Of a DNA stretch of 64,000 nucleotides, positions 1-8,003 are shown in pieces. The stretch covers positions 38,184-102,183 of the forward strand of contig CACHIS010000003.1 in assembly GCA_902579925.1 (NCBI GenBank), in the 5' to 3' direction. Source of the DNA: an uncultured Pelagibacteraceae bacterium (GTDB taxonomy: Bacteria; Pseudomonadota; Alphaproteobacteria; Pelagibacterales; Pelagibacteraceae). Position numbers and translations under genes: made by a program. Positions within the stretch are counted from its first letter, which is position 1, and each line of letters begins with the position of its first letter. The notes beneath the pieces were generated by a model, which was given only the letters and a program-made list of their open reading frames with translations, did no database searches and was not told where the DNA came from.

Positions 1-311
1 ATATTTGCATCATTATGCAATCTGGATAATTTTGTTGATTTTGCATTGAAACATTGTGCTGCACGTATGTTTTTATGCTTATTTGCCGCAATATTCATCC
101 CAGTTCCAGATCCACACACTAGAATACCAACATTATTCTTATTAATTTTTACTTTTTTAGCTAATTTGTGGGCATAGTCTGGGTAATCAACTCTATCATC
201 ATTGATCGGGCCTAAGTCCTCAAATTTTAATTTTTTTTTTTTTAGTGAAATTTTAATGTCCTCTTTTAATTTAAATCCAGCATGATCAGATGAGATAAAA
301 ATTTTTTTCAA
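1..311 (-). CDS. rpiB: Ribose-5-phosphate isomerase B, 3' part beyond window
   Basis: The enzyme interconverts ribose 5-phosphate and ribulose 5-phosphate in the non-oxidative pentose phosphate pathway. The visible N-terminal ~103 residues read from a TTG codon. They begin KKIFISSDHAGFKLK, the RpiB/LacAB start, followed by LVCGSGTGMNIAANK (active-site cysteine in the CGSGTGM signature) and a KSTKLSRLHNDANI segment. No in-frame ATG lies close upstream, so TTG at 311 is the likely start; it lies one base beyond the stop codon of the upstream oxygenase gene (313-315). The C-terminus lies beyond base 1. The family call is firm; the exact start is less certain. Confidence 0.88.
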   Translation of the reverse strand, partial: MKKIFISSDHAGFKLKEDIKISLKKKKLKFEDLGPINDDRVDYPDYAHKLAKKVKINKNNVGILVCGSGTGMNIAANKHKNIRAAQCFNAKSTKLSRLHNDAN

Positions 312-312
312 A

Positions 313-951
313 TTAATTAAATTTATAATCTAAAACACATGCAACTAAATGTATTCTATTCTCTTCACCACCATTAAATGCATTGTGATATTTTGTGTTA
401 TTTGTAATCCAAACTGATCCATCAGCTGGCATGTGCTGAGCTACATTGTCTATAACCATTATACACCCTGGATTAGTAATAATGGGTATATGTAATCTTG
501 GTTCTGGATCTCTATGCCAACTCAAAGTGGATCGAGGTTCTTTGAGTAGAATTCTCATTCTACCTAATTTATACTTAGCTGATAAAACATCATACACATG
601 TTTAAAATATGTGTTTTCATAATCTTTTATGAACTCAGAATAAGCTGACTCATCAATTGTTTGATCTCTTACAACCTCTTTGCCTGACTTGTCAGGTTTC
701 GTCCAATACACACCTCTTGCTTTATTTCCTTTTATAGAGTCTGGATCACCAGGTATTTGTGTTAAGGATATAGCTCCAAAATGAGTAACACCTGCATCTT
801 CAAATTTTTTAATTTGAATTATTTGATTATAAGCTTCTTGAAGTTTTAATATATCAAATTTAAGTTCTTGTTTTTGAAAGTCTCTAAAATCCAAAACTCT
901 CTCATTTTTTTTTATATTTAAATCTATAACTTTTGTATTTTTTATTTCCAT
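313..951 (-). CDS. 2-oxoglutarate/Fe(II) dioxygenase, aspartyl/asparaginyl beta-hydroxylase-like
   Basis: This is a 212-residue soluble protein with no signal peptide. Residues 146-148 (HRD) match the HxD iron-binding motif. They are followed by RLHIPI, typical of the Asp/Arg beta-hydroxylase fold, then a distal His189 in a YHNAFNGG segment and Arg199, which would bind 2-oxoglutarate. Together these give a complete 2-His-1-carboxylate facial triad, so the enzyme is probably active. The substrate cannot be read from the sequence; relatives hydroxylate protein side chains, free amino acids or small metabolites. It lies directly upstream of rpiB with a one-base gap and is divergent from hemB. 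A candidate promoter lies at 975-1003. The family is fairly sure; the function is unknown. Confidence 0.75.
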   Translation of the reverse strand: MEIKNTKVIDLNIKKNERVLDFRDFQKQELKFDILKLQEAYNQIIQIKKFEDAGVTHFGAISLTQIPGDPDSIKGNKARGVYWTKPDKSGKEVVRDQTIDESAYSEFIKDYENTYFKHVYDVLSAKYKLGRMRILLKEPRSTLSWHRDPEPRLHIPIITNPGCIMVIDNVAQHMPADGSVWITNNTKYHNAFNGGEENRIHLVACVLDYKFN

Positions 952-974
952 CTTGATTGCTTTGTATTCTTTTT

Positions 975-1003
975 GTTATATATGTGTATATTACATTTGT
1001 CGC
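975..1003 (-). promoter_or_regulatory. Candidate sigma-70-type promoter for the dioxygenase gene
   Basis: On the minus strand, GCGACA (998-1003) is followed by a 17-base spacer and TATAAC (975-980), ending 23 bases upstream of the ATG. The -35 matches consensus at 4 of 6 positions and the -10 at 5 of 6. The 73-base divergent gap with hemB is very AT-rich, so chance matches are easy. Confidence 0.3.
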
Positions 1004-1024
1004 ATATTTTAAATATATATAGTT

Positions 1025-2014
1025 ATGATTACAGGAAAATATCCCAATTTAAGACTAAGAAGAAGCAGAAGAAACAATTGGTCTAGAAGACTAATAGCTG
1101 AAAATAATTTATCTGCAAGTGACTTTATTTTGCCGATATTTCTTACTGAAGGGAAAAATAAGATACAATCGATTAAATCTATGCCTCATGTTAATAGATA
1201 CTCTATTAATAACTTAGGTGGAATTTTAGATCGTGCTATAAAAAATAAGATACCAATGGTTGCTTTATTCCCACATACATCAATAAAATTAAAAAATAAT
1301 TTAGGCAGTGAGTCCTTAAATGAGAATAATTTAGTTTGTAAAGCTATAAGGTATATAAAAAATAGATATAAAGATAAAATTGGAATAATGTGTGATGTCG
1401 CTTTAGATCCTTATACATCACACGGACACGATGGTATTTTAAAATCTGGATATGTTTTAAATGATGAAACTATAGAGATATTGATAAATCAATCTTTGTT
1501 GCAAGCTCAAATGGGCTGCGATGTACTAGCACCATCTGATATGATGGATGGAAGAATTGGTAAAATTAGAAAAGAATTAGATAAAAAAAATTTTAAGAAT
1601 GTCCAATTACTCTCATATGCTGTAAAATATTCATCTAGTTTTTATGGACCATTTAGGGATGCTGTAGGATCAAAAATTGCTTTAAAGGGAAATAAAAAGA
1701 CTTACCAAATGGACTATAGAAATAGCGATGAAGCTCTTAGAGAAGTTGCTTTAGATATAAAAGAGGGAGCTGATATGGTTATGGTTAAACCAGGTTTACC
1801 ATACCTAGATGTAATAAAATCAGTTAAAGAAAAATTTAAAATTCCTGTATTTGCTTACCAGGTTTCTGGAGAATACAGCATGTTATCTAATGCAGTTAAT
1901 AAAAAAATTATAGGAAAAGAGGCTATTTATGAAAATTTAATGAGCTTTAAAAGAGCTGGAGCAAATGCGATTGTTAGTTATTATGCTGACAAATTAAATG
2001 AAATTTTAACCTGA
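1025..2014 (+). CDS. hemB: Delta-aminolevulinic acid dehydratase (porphobilinogen synthase)
   Basis: HemB condenses two 5-aminolevulinate molecules to porphobilinogen in heme synthesis. The 329 residues match the usual family length. The Schiff-base lysine is Lys255 in MVMVKPGLPYLD, and the second active-site lysine is Lys201 before SSSFYGPFRDA. The metal segment reads DVALDPYTSHGHDG, with aspartates where zinc enzymes carry cysteines. This marks the Mg/K-type enzyme usual in alphaproteobacteria rather than the zinc type. The gene starts with ATG after an AT-rich divergent gap. Its 3' end overlaps the convergent recO gene by 9 bases, leaving no room for a separate terminator. Confidence 0.96.
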   Translation: MITGKYPNLRLRRSRRNNWSRRLIAENNLSASDFILPIFLTEGKNKIQSIKSMPHVNRYSINNLGGILDRAIKNKIPMVALFPHTSIKLKNNLGSESLNENNLVCKAIRYIKNRYKDKIGIMCDVALDPYTSHGHDGILKSGYVLNDETIEILINQSLLQAQMGCDVLAPSDMMDGRIGKIRKELDKKNFKNVQLLSYAVKYSSSFYGPFRDAVGSKIALKGNKKTYQMDYRNSDEALREVALDIKEGADMVMVKPGLPYLDVIKSVKEKFKIPVFAYQVSGEYSMLSNAVNKKIIGKEAIYENLMSFKRAGANAIVSYYADKLNEILT

Positions 2015-2695
2015 TAGCTTAATAGATTCTATAAAATGAGTTCTACTAATTGGATAATTTAAATTATTAGGTTGCAGAATATTTTTTTCTAAAAAATCAC
2101 TTACTAATTTTAATCCTTTTAGGAGTGTATTTAAATCATGCACATGAAGATTTTTATCAATCAAAAAATTTGGTACTACTTTTTTTTCATTTTTAGACTT
2201 AACAACATATATAGTTTTATTATCAATTAATTCTTTGGTAACTAGACTATTTAATTCTAGATCAAATCCTAGAACTTTAAGTAGCTCCAATTCCCAAAAA
2301 ATATAATCTTTTAACCATTCATCCTTTGAAATGATGTAATAGAATTTTTCAATAAGACCAAAAATATTTATATTTGACTGGGACTCAGCAGTTAGTAAAC
2401 GAACTAAATTCATTACAGAATATATACAGGTAATTTTTTCACGATGTTCAAAATATATAGGTGAAAACGCATTTTGAATTTCTAATTTAAAATAACCCAT
2501 TCTATTTTCAGATTTTGAGTTATAATTCACATGTAGCTGGTTTCCAATTTGAAGATAATTTTTTATTTTCTTTGAGGTTCCTCCAAAAACTAATCCTGTT
2601 ACCTTACCATGATTCCTTGTGTAAATTTCTGAAATAAGTGAATTTTCATTATACTTATTTTTAGAAACCAAAAAACCTGTGTCATCCCATTTCAT
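2006..2695 (-). CDS. recO: DNA repair protein RecO
   Basis: RecO helps RecF/RecR load RecA onto SSB-coated single-stranded DNA during recombinational repair. The 229-residue protein begins with the typical OB-fold N-terminus (WDDTGFLVSKNKYNENSLISEIYT, then HGKVTGLVFGG). An alpha-helical C-terminal half follows with the WELELLKVLGFDLEL segment. The zinc-binding cysteines seen in some RecO proteins are not evident. The start codon shares one base with the rnc stop (TAATG), indicating coupling at the end of the spoT-to-recO operon. In most alphaproteobacteria era lies between rnc and recO; it is absent here. Confidence 0.9.
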   Translation of the reverse strand: MKWDDTGFLVSKNKYNENSLISEIYTRNHGKVTGLVFGGTSKKIKNYLQIGNQLHVNYNSKSENRMGYFKLEIQNAFSPIYFEHREKITCIYSVMNLVRLLTAESQSNINIFGLIEKFYYIISKDEWLKDYIFWELELLKVLGFDLELNSLVTKELIDNKTIYVVKSKNEKKVVPNFLIDKNLHVHDLNTLLKGLKLVSDFLEKNILQPNNLNYPISRTHFIESIKLSG

Positions 2696-3360
2696 TATTT
2701 AAAATTCTTTTCTAAACAAAGTAATGCAGCACTCTGTTCAGCTTCTTTTTTGGATTTGCCTTCGCCATTAAAAAATTTTGTGTTATCTAATTTCACCGCA
2801 ACCTTAAAAATAGGTTTATGTCTCGGTCCAGTGTTGGATATAGTCTTATAGATAGGGAGTTTCTTAAATTTTTTTAAAGAAAATTCTTGAAGTTTCGTTT
2901 TTGCATCAATTTGAGTAATTGCACTTTTTTTAATTTTTTCTCTCCATAATTCCAAAATTATTTTTTCAGTTATATTAAGGCCTTTTTCTAAATATATTGC
3001 CCCAATTAAAGCTTCGCAACTGTCAGATATAACTTTATCTTCGATATTAATGGATTTATTTTTTGGATTAAAAACTAAGATGTAGTTTTTCAAATTAATG
3101 TATTCAGCTATTTCTAAGCACGCTTTTTTATTTACTAAAGATGCGTACTTTTTATCTAAGATACCCTCTTTTTCATTAGGATATATCTCCAAAAGTTTTT
3201 TAGCGATTATTAATCCTAATACTCTATCACCTAAAAATTCCATTTTTTCATTATTGTTTAATTTGTTAAAACTCTTGTGAGTAAGACTGGTAATAAGTAA
3301 ATTTTTATTTTTAAACTTAACATTTATTTTTTTTTCAAGTTTAGAGTAGTCAATTTTCAT
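2695..3360 (-). CDS. rnc: Ribonuclease III
   Basis: RNase III cleaves double-stranded RNA and processes rRNA precursors and some mRNAs. The 221 residues show the signature NNEKMEFLGDRVLGLI, with metal ligands Glu41 and Asp45. A second acidic pair, Asp113 and Glu116, lies in SDSCEALIGAIYLEKG. A C-terminal dsRNA-binding domain spans about residues 150-220, ending GKSKKEAEQSAALLCLEK. Length and domain order are standard. The gene starts at the base where lepB ends and its stop overlaps the recO start by one base. Confidence 0.96.
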   Translation of the reverse strand: MKIDYSKLEKKINVKFKNKNLLITSLTHKSFNKLNNNEKMEFLGDRVLGLIIAKKLLEIYPNEKEGILDKKYASLVNKKACLEIAEYINLKNYILVFNPKNKSINIEDKVISDSCEALIGAIYLEKGLNITEKIILELWREKIKKSAITQIDAKTKLQEFSLKKFKKLPIYKTISNTGPRHKPIFKVAVKLDNTKFFNGEGKSKKEAEQSAALLCLEKNFK

Positions 3361-4094
3361 TAGATAATCTTTTTTAAAAATCTATCAAAACGAATAGATT
3401 TATTCCATTTCCAGAATTCAAATATACTTCCTACTAATATATCAGATGAAAAAAAGATAAATCTCGCTTTTCCAACAAGATTGTTTTTATGTACGTAACC
3501 TACACTTGTTAAGAATCTACTATCTTTAGAACAATCTCTATTGTCCCCTAAGAAAAAATAATGCTCCTCAGGAACAGTAAATATATCAGAATTCTTAAAG
3601 GTAAAATTTTTAAGATACACTGTTTTATGTAACTTTCCATTAGGTAGTTTTTCCTCAAATGTAATAACATTAATTTTTTTATTCCCACAAAATATTGTGT
3701 CAGTTTCAGATTTTTTAGATTTTAGAATCTCATTATTATTTATAAATAAATTTGAATCTATGAATTGAATTCGGTCGCCTGGGACTCCAATTAATCTTTT
3801 AATGTAATCAGTTCTGTTGTCTGCCGGTGTTTTAAAAACTACAACATCTCCTCTTTCTGGTTCAGTAAATAAAATTCTATTATTAAAAATAGGAGGACTA
3901 AAAGGAAAAGAATGTTTGCTATAACCATAAGAATATTTGGTTACAAAAAGTCTATCCCCCACTAAAAGGTTAGGTTCCATAGATGAGGATGGAATATAAA
4001 AGGGTTGAATAAAAATAGATCTTATCAAAACAGCAATAATAAGTGCATATAAAAGTGTTTTAAGATTTTCTGAGATAAATTTTTTATTAAACAT
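3360..4094 (-). CDS. lepB: Signal peptidase I
   Basis: This inner-membrane serine protease removes signal peptides from secreted proteins. One N-terminal membrane segment (about residues 11-29) precedes the PSSSMEP box with nucleophile Ser38. The general base is Lys99 in DYIKRLIGVPGD. The conserved GDNRDCSKDSRF box and the following GYV motif are present. At 244 residues it has the usual length for gram-negative enzymes with a single clear N-terminal anchor. It overlaps the upstream acpS by 8 bases and abuts rnc. It would process the secreted proteins in this window, such as the lytic transglycosylase, the binding protein and the nuclease. Confidence 0.95.
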   Translation of the reverse strand: MFNKKFISENLKTLLYALIIAVLIRSIFIQPFYIPSSSMEPNLLVGDRLFVTKYSYGYSKHSFPFSPPIFNNRILFTEPERGDVVVFKTPADNRTDYIKRLIGVPGDRIQFIDSNLFINNNEILKSKKSETDTIFCGNKKINVITFEEKLPNGKLHKTVYLKNFTFKNSDIFTVPEEHYFFLGDNRDCSKDSRFLTSVGYVHKNNLVGKARFIFFSSDILVGSIFEFWKWNKSIRFDRFLKKII

Positions 4095-4479
4095 TTTTTG
4101 TTTGTATCATTGTAAAAGCTATTGAATAATGTTTTTCATCTGAAACAGATAAGAAAATATCAAAATTCTTTACTTTTTGATTTTTTAAGATTAATTTTTT
4201 TAATTTTTGGTTCACTCTATAATAGGGTTTTCCTAAATTATCATTTAAGATTTCAATATCTTTAAAATTCAAACCCTCTCTAAAACCGGTTCCAAGAGCT
4301 TTAGAAAATGCCTCTTTGGCTGCAAATTTTTTTGCATAATAAGATGCTTTATTTTTTATATGTTTTGAATTTTTAATCTCTAGTAAAGTGAATAATCTTA
4401 AAAGAAAATTTTTATTTTTAATGGACTCTTTTATTCTATCATTTTTAATTATATCAACGCCAATACCTAGTATCTTCAT
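4087..4479 (-). CDS. acpS: Holo-[acyl-carrier-protein] synthase
   Basis: AcpS transfers 4'-phosphopantetheine from CoA to apo-ACP, activating fatty acid synthesis. The 130 residues begin MKILGIGVDIIKNDRI, with metal-binding Asp9. The second signature, KKFAAKEAFSKALGTGF, contains Glu56. Size matches the family. It sits between pdxJ and lepB, as in many proteobacteria, with a one-base gap after pdxJ and an 8-base overlap with lepB. Confidence 0.95.
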   Translation of the reverse strand: MKILGIGVDIIKNDRIKESIKNKNFLLRLFTLLEIKNSKHIKNKASYYAKKFAAKEAFSKALGTGFREGLNFKDIEILNDNLGKPYYRVNQKLKKLILKNQKVKNFDIFLSVSDEKHYSIAFTMIQTKNV

Positions 4480-4480
4480 G

Positions 4481-5200
4481 CTAACTCTTAATAATTTTTT
4501 TGAATTTTTTGATCACATTAGCAAAACCAAAAAAAATTGATTCTCCAATTATAAAATGACCAATATTAAATTCTTTTATTTCATTGATCCTTGATAATAT
4601 TTTTGTTGATTTGTAATCCAAACCGTGACCAGCATGAACTTCAATACCGTTTTTTGCAGCTAAGATAGAGCAATTTTTAATTTTTGATAATTCTTTATTG
4701 TAATTTTTTTTTGATTTAATTAAATTAGCAAAATAGCCTGTATGTATTTCAATACAATCAGCCCCAATATCTTTGGATAATTTGATATCTTTTATTTTAG
4801 GATTAATAAATAAACTTGTTCTTATTTTTTTTTGTTTAAATTTCGATACTATGTCTTTAAGTTTTTTTTTATTAGAAAAAAGATTTAGTCCTCCTTCTGT
4901 TGTAATTTCATTTCTATTTTCAGGTACTATACAAATATACTTTGGTTTGATTTTTAGAGCATTTTTAACAATACGTTTATTTGTCGAAATCTCTAAATTG
5001 ACATTAAGTTTTTTTATTGAACAAATTCTCTTTGCATCTAAATCTCTTATATGTCTTCTATCTTCACGTAAGTGAATAGTTATTGAATCTGCTCCCTTTT
5101 TTTTTACAAAGAGAGCTGCCTTATAAGGATCAGGATGAGACTCACCTCTGGCGTTTCTTACAGTAGCTACATGGTCGATGTTTACTCCTAGACGTTTCAC
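4481..5200 (-). CDS. pdxJ: Pyridoxine 5'-phosphate synthase
   Basis: PdxJ condenses 1-deoxyxylulose 5-phosphate with 3-amino-1-hydroxyacetone phosphate to form pyridoxine 5'-phosphate, the ring-forming step of the DXP-dependent vitamin B6 route. The 239 residues start RLGVNIDHVATVRNARG and include GADSITIHLREDRRHI, VNLEISTN, GADCIEIHTGYFAN and GIEVHAGHGLDY, all characteristic of this TIM barrel. Its start overlaps the end of pyrE by 4 bases. Its presence suggests that B6 is made de novo. Confidence 0.96.
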   Translation of the reverse strand: MKRLGVNIDHVATVRNARGESHPDPYKAALFVKKKGADSITIHLREDRRHIRDLDAKRICSIKKLNVNLEISTNKRIVKNALKIKPKYICIVPENRNEITTEGGLNLFSNKKKLKDIVSKFKQKKIRTSLFINPKIKDIKLSKDIGADCIEIHTGYFANLIKSKKNYNKELSKIKNCSILAAKNGIEVHAGHGLDYKSTKILSRINEIKEFNIGHFIIGESIFFGFANVIKKFKKIIKS

Positions 5201-5784
5201 TTTATAAATCGACTTCCTGGTTTAGATATGGGGATTGATTTTAATTCCTTTGGTAAATTTTTTAATTTAAAAGTAGGTACATTAATTTTAAGGTGAGAGA
5301 CGATCTTCATTTTTATTTTAAGTGTTTTTTTTGTTGATCTATCAATAATAGACGCAAAACCTATTACGGAAGCTTTGAACTTTTTAACAAGTTGTGCACA
5401 TTCCATGCTCGATTTTCCAGTAGTAATAACGTCTTCAACAATTAAGACTTTAGAACCTTTTCTAATATTAAAACCTCTTCTTAATCTAAATTTACTTTTA
5501 ACTCTCTCACAAAATATTGTTTCCTTATTTAAAAGTCTTCCAATTTCATAACCTATTATTATACCACCCATAGCTGGTGCTAGAATAAGATCAAATTTTT
5601 TAAAATTTTTTTTAATTTTTTTTGACAGAGATTTGCAAATTTTTTCTGCTTTTTTTGGGAAACTTAATAGTTTCGCACATTGAACATATTTTGAAGAATG
5701 TAATCCTGAAGATAAAACAAAATGTCCTTCAAGTAACGCATCAGTCTTTCTTAAAATATCTAAGGATTTTTTGTGTGAAAGCAT
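5197..5784 (-). CDS. pyrE: Orotate phosphoribosyltransferase
   Basis: PyrE converts orotate and PRPP to orotidine 5'-phosphate in pyrimidine synthesis. The 195 residues show the N-terminal GHFVLSSGLHSSKYVQ substrate motif. The PRPP loop, VLIVEDVITTGKSS, lies at residues 113-126. The ATG lies 44 bases inside the end of the spoT reading frame. A shorter start would remove the conserved DALLEGHF helix, so the overlap looks real. The neighbours are spoT upstream and pdxJ downstream with a 4-base overlap. pyrB and pyrC' of the same pathway lie about 20 kb away. Confidence 0.93.
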   Translation of the reverse strand: MLSHKKSLDILRKTDALLEGHFVLSSGLHSSKYVQCAKLLSFPKKAEKICKSLSKKIKKNFKKFDLILAPAMGGIIIGYEIGRLLNKETIFCERVKSKFRLRRGFNIRKGSKVLIVEDVITTGKSSMECAQLVKKFKASVIGFASIIDRSTKKTLKIKMKIVSHLKINVPTFKLKNLPKELKSIPISKPGSRFIK

Positions 5785-7486
5785 TTCTTTTATCTTCGTG
5801 TCTAATTATCTTAAATTTTATACCTTTTTGTTTAAGCTCTGCAATAAAATTAGTAAAATTTTTCAGATCTCGGATTATCAGTTGAAATTTAAAGTTGATA
5901 TAGTCTGGTGTTTTACCAGCCATTACTAAATTTGAAATATTCAATTTATGTTCACCAATTAAAGAACTTACATTGCCTAATTGTCCTGGTTTATCAGGTA
6001 AAGAAATCCATAATGTAGTATTATATTTTTTTATACTCTCTTCTTTTTTTTCACCTCTATCATGCCAATATCTTCTAATTGCAGCTCTAGCTTTTCCAGT
6101 TTTTGTAGTTGGTATCCAATGCAATGAAGGTGATTGATTTTTAGATGTGATAATTCTTATTCTATCTCCGTTCCTTAAAATTGTCTGAAGATCACTTTTG
6201 TTACCATTTACTTCACATCCAGTTGCCATATCGCCAATTTTAGTATGCACAGCATAAGCGAAATCAATTGCAGTGGCATCTTTAGGTAACTTAATTACAG
6301 AACCTTTTGGAGTAAAGCAGAAAACATTTTCCTGAAACATTTGAAGTTTTGTGTATTCATATGAGTGTTCTGGATTCTCATTTTTTTCTATAATTTCGAC
6401 TAAATCTTTTAACCAATCATATTCTTTCCAGGTAAGTGAATTAAACTTTTCTGAAGATTTATATTGCCAATGAGATGCAATACCTCTTTCGGCGAATTCA
6501 TGCATTTGCTTTGTTCTTATCTGAATTTCAACAGGTTTTTTATTAGATCCAATTACAGAAGTGTGAATTGATTTATATCCATTAATTTTAGCAGACGATA
6601 TATAATCTTTAAATTTGCCAGGTATACAATTGTATTCTTTATGTAAAATTCCTAAAGATTTATAACAATCTTCTATATTATCGACAATTATTCTAAATCC
6701 AATTATGTCAGTAATTTGCTCCAGCGAAACTCTTTTTTTTTGAACTTTCCTCCAAATTGAAAAAGGTGTTTTTTCCCTACCATATATTTTGGAATTTATA
6801 TTGTTAGAGACTAATAATTTATTAAATTCAGACGATATATTTTCAAAAATATCTTTTTTATCTAATTTGATTTCATCAAGTCTTTTTTGAATTAATAACC
6901 TAGCTTTATTATTAAGAATTTCAAAAGATAAATCTTCAAGTTCATCTCTTATTCTATGCATGCCCATTCTATCAGCTAATGGAGCATAAATTTCCATTGT
7001 TTCTTGTGCAATTCTTTTTTTTTTGTCATCTCTATTTATAGCCTTAATTGTTCTCATGTTGTGCAACCTGTCTGCAATTTTGACAAGCAATACTCTAATG
7101 TCTTTCGAGGTAGCTAAAATCAATTTTCTAAAATTTTCAGCTTTTGAATTTGCAGAAGCAGTATTTTCAAATACTGAAATTTTTGTAACACCATCTACTA
7201 AATCAGCGACTTCAACTCCAAATTCGCCTTTTATAGTTTCATATGTTGCATAAGTATCTTCAATAGTATCATGTAGAAGACCTGTCGTTATTGTAGCGCT
7301 ATCTAATTTCAAGTCGGTTAAAATATTAGCAACTTCAATAGGATGAACAGAATAAGGATCACCAGAAGCTCTCTTTTGATTACTATGAGCTTTAACTGCA
7401 AAATCATAGGCTTTGTTAAGTTTTTCAGGATTAAAAAACTTATTATATATTTTTACTTTATTTATTAATTCTTCAGAATTTAACAT
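5741..7486 (-). CDS. spoT: RelA/SpoT-type (p)ppGpp synthetase/hydrolase, internally shortened
   Basis: RSH enzymes make and degrade the stringent-response alarmone (p)ppGpp. The HD hydrolase domain lies at about residues 30-150, with HP at 48-49 and HD at 72-73 in LLHDTIEDT. The synthetase domain (about 235-345) has ITDIIGFRIIVD, GYKSIHTSV and the VEIQIRTKQMHEFAERGIASHW block, so both activities look intact. TGS spans about 387-447 and a C-terminal ACT domain about 491-575. At 581 residues the protein is well short of the usual 700 or more. The TGS leads through only about 40 residues, including a TGKARAAIRRYW remnant, to ACT. The long helical region and the CCxPIPGD zinc-finger domain are missing. 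There is no frameshift sign. Confidence 0.95.
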   Translation of the reverse strand: MLNSEELINKVKIYNKFFNPEKLNKAYDFAVKAHSNQKRASGDPYSVHPIEVANILTDLKLDSATITTGLLHDTIEDTYATYETIKGEFGVEVADLVDGVTKISVFENTASANSKAENFRKLILATSKDIRVLLVKIADRLHNMRTIKAINRDDKKKRIAQETMEIYAPLADRMGMHRIRDELEDLSFEILNNKARLLIQKRLDEIKLDKKDIFENISSEFNKLLVSNNINSKIYGREKTPFSIWRKVQKKRVSLEQITDIIGFRIIVDNIEDCYKSLGILHKEYNCIPGKFKDYISSAKINGYKSIHTSVIGSNKKPVEIQIRTKQMHEFAERGIASHWQYKSSEKFNSLTWKEYDWLKDLVEIIEKNENPEHSYEYTKLQMFQENVFCFTPKGSVIKLPKDATAIDFAYAVHTKIGDMATGCEVNGNKSDLQTILRNGDRIRIITSKNQSPSLHWIPTTKTGKARAAIRRYWHDRGEKKEESIKKYNTTLWISLPDKPGQLGNVSSLIGEHKLNISNLVMAGKTPDYINFKFQLIIRDLKNFTNFIAELKQKGIKFKIIRHEDKRNAFTQKILRYFKKD

Positions 7487-7505
7487 GATTTATTATACCA
7501 CTTAT

Positions 7506-8003
7506 TTAGATTTGTTTAATAGATCTTATGTCACCATTTGATAAAGAGGATATTAATTTTCTAATATTGACTTTTAGGATTGGGTGTTTCCAATCTTTAT
7601 TTATCTCAAAGAGTGGTATAAGTACAAAATTACGGGTGTGCATTCTAGGATGGGGTAAAATTAAATCACCAATAGTCTTTTTATTTCTGAAGTCTATTAT
7701 ATCAATATCGCATTCACGAGGTGAGTTTTTTGGTAATCTCTTTCTGCCTAATTTCTTTTCAATTTCCTTGCATTTATTGATTAACTCTGAAGGGCTAAAA
7801 TTAGTGTCAATTTCTAAAACTATATTTAAAAATTTTGGATTATTTGGGTTAGGCCATGATAAACTTTCATAATAACTTGAGTACTTTAATATTTTAATAT
7901 TGTTTGTAATTAAGTTAAATTTGGTTCTTTCAATATTTCTTTTTTTATCACCTAGATTTGAGCCAATACCCAGGTATATAGATTTAACTAGATCTTCTGA
8001 CAT
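7506..8003 (-). CDS. folK: 2-amino-4-hydroxy-6-hydroxymethyldihydropteridine pyrophosphokinase
   Basis: HPPK transfers pyrophosphate from ATP to 6-hydroxymethyl-7,8-dihydropterin in folate synthesis. The protein reads [19 protein letters not shown], then the signature [10 protein letters not shown] followed by [18 protein letters not shown]. The reading frame stays open up to 8090, but that extension is smpB sequence in another frame. The ATG at 8003 gives the normal ~165-residue protein, starting five residues before KSIYLGIGS and overlapping smpB by 20 bases. Folate made here would support the tetrahydrofolate-dependent sarcosine oxidase encoded nearby. Confidence 0.93.
   Translation of the reverse strand: MSEDLVKSIYLGIGSNLGDKKRNIERTKFNLITNNIKILKYSSYYESLSWPNPNNPKFLNIVLEIDTNFSPSELINKCKEIEKKLGRKRLPKNSPRECDIDIIDFRNKKTIGDLILPHPRMHTRNFVLIPLFEINKDWKHPILKVNIRKLISSLSNGDIRSIKQI

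Noticed and set aside
231..243. Run of 13 T bases in rpiB as a possible frameshift or phase-variation tract
   Set aside because: The frame stays open and encodes plausible lysines of RpiB. Long A/T runs are common in this AT-rich genome, so there is no specific sign of slippage.
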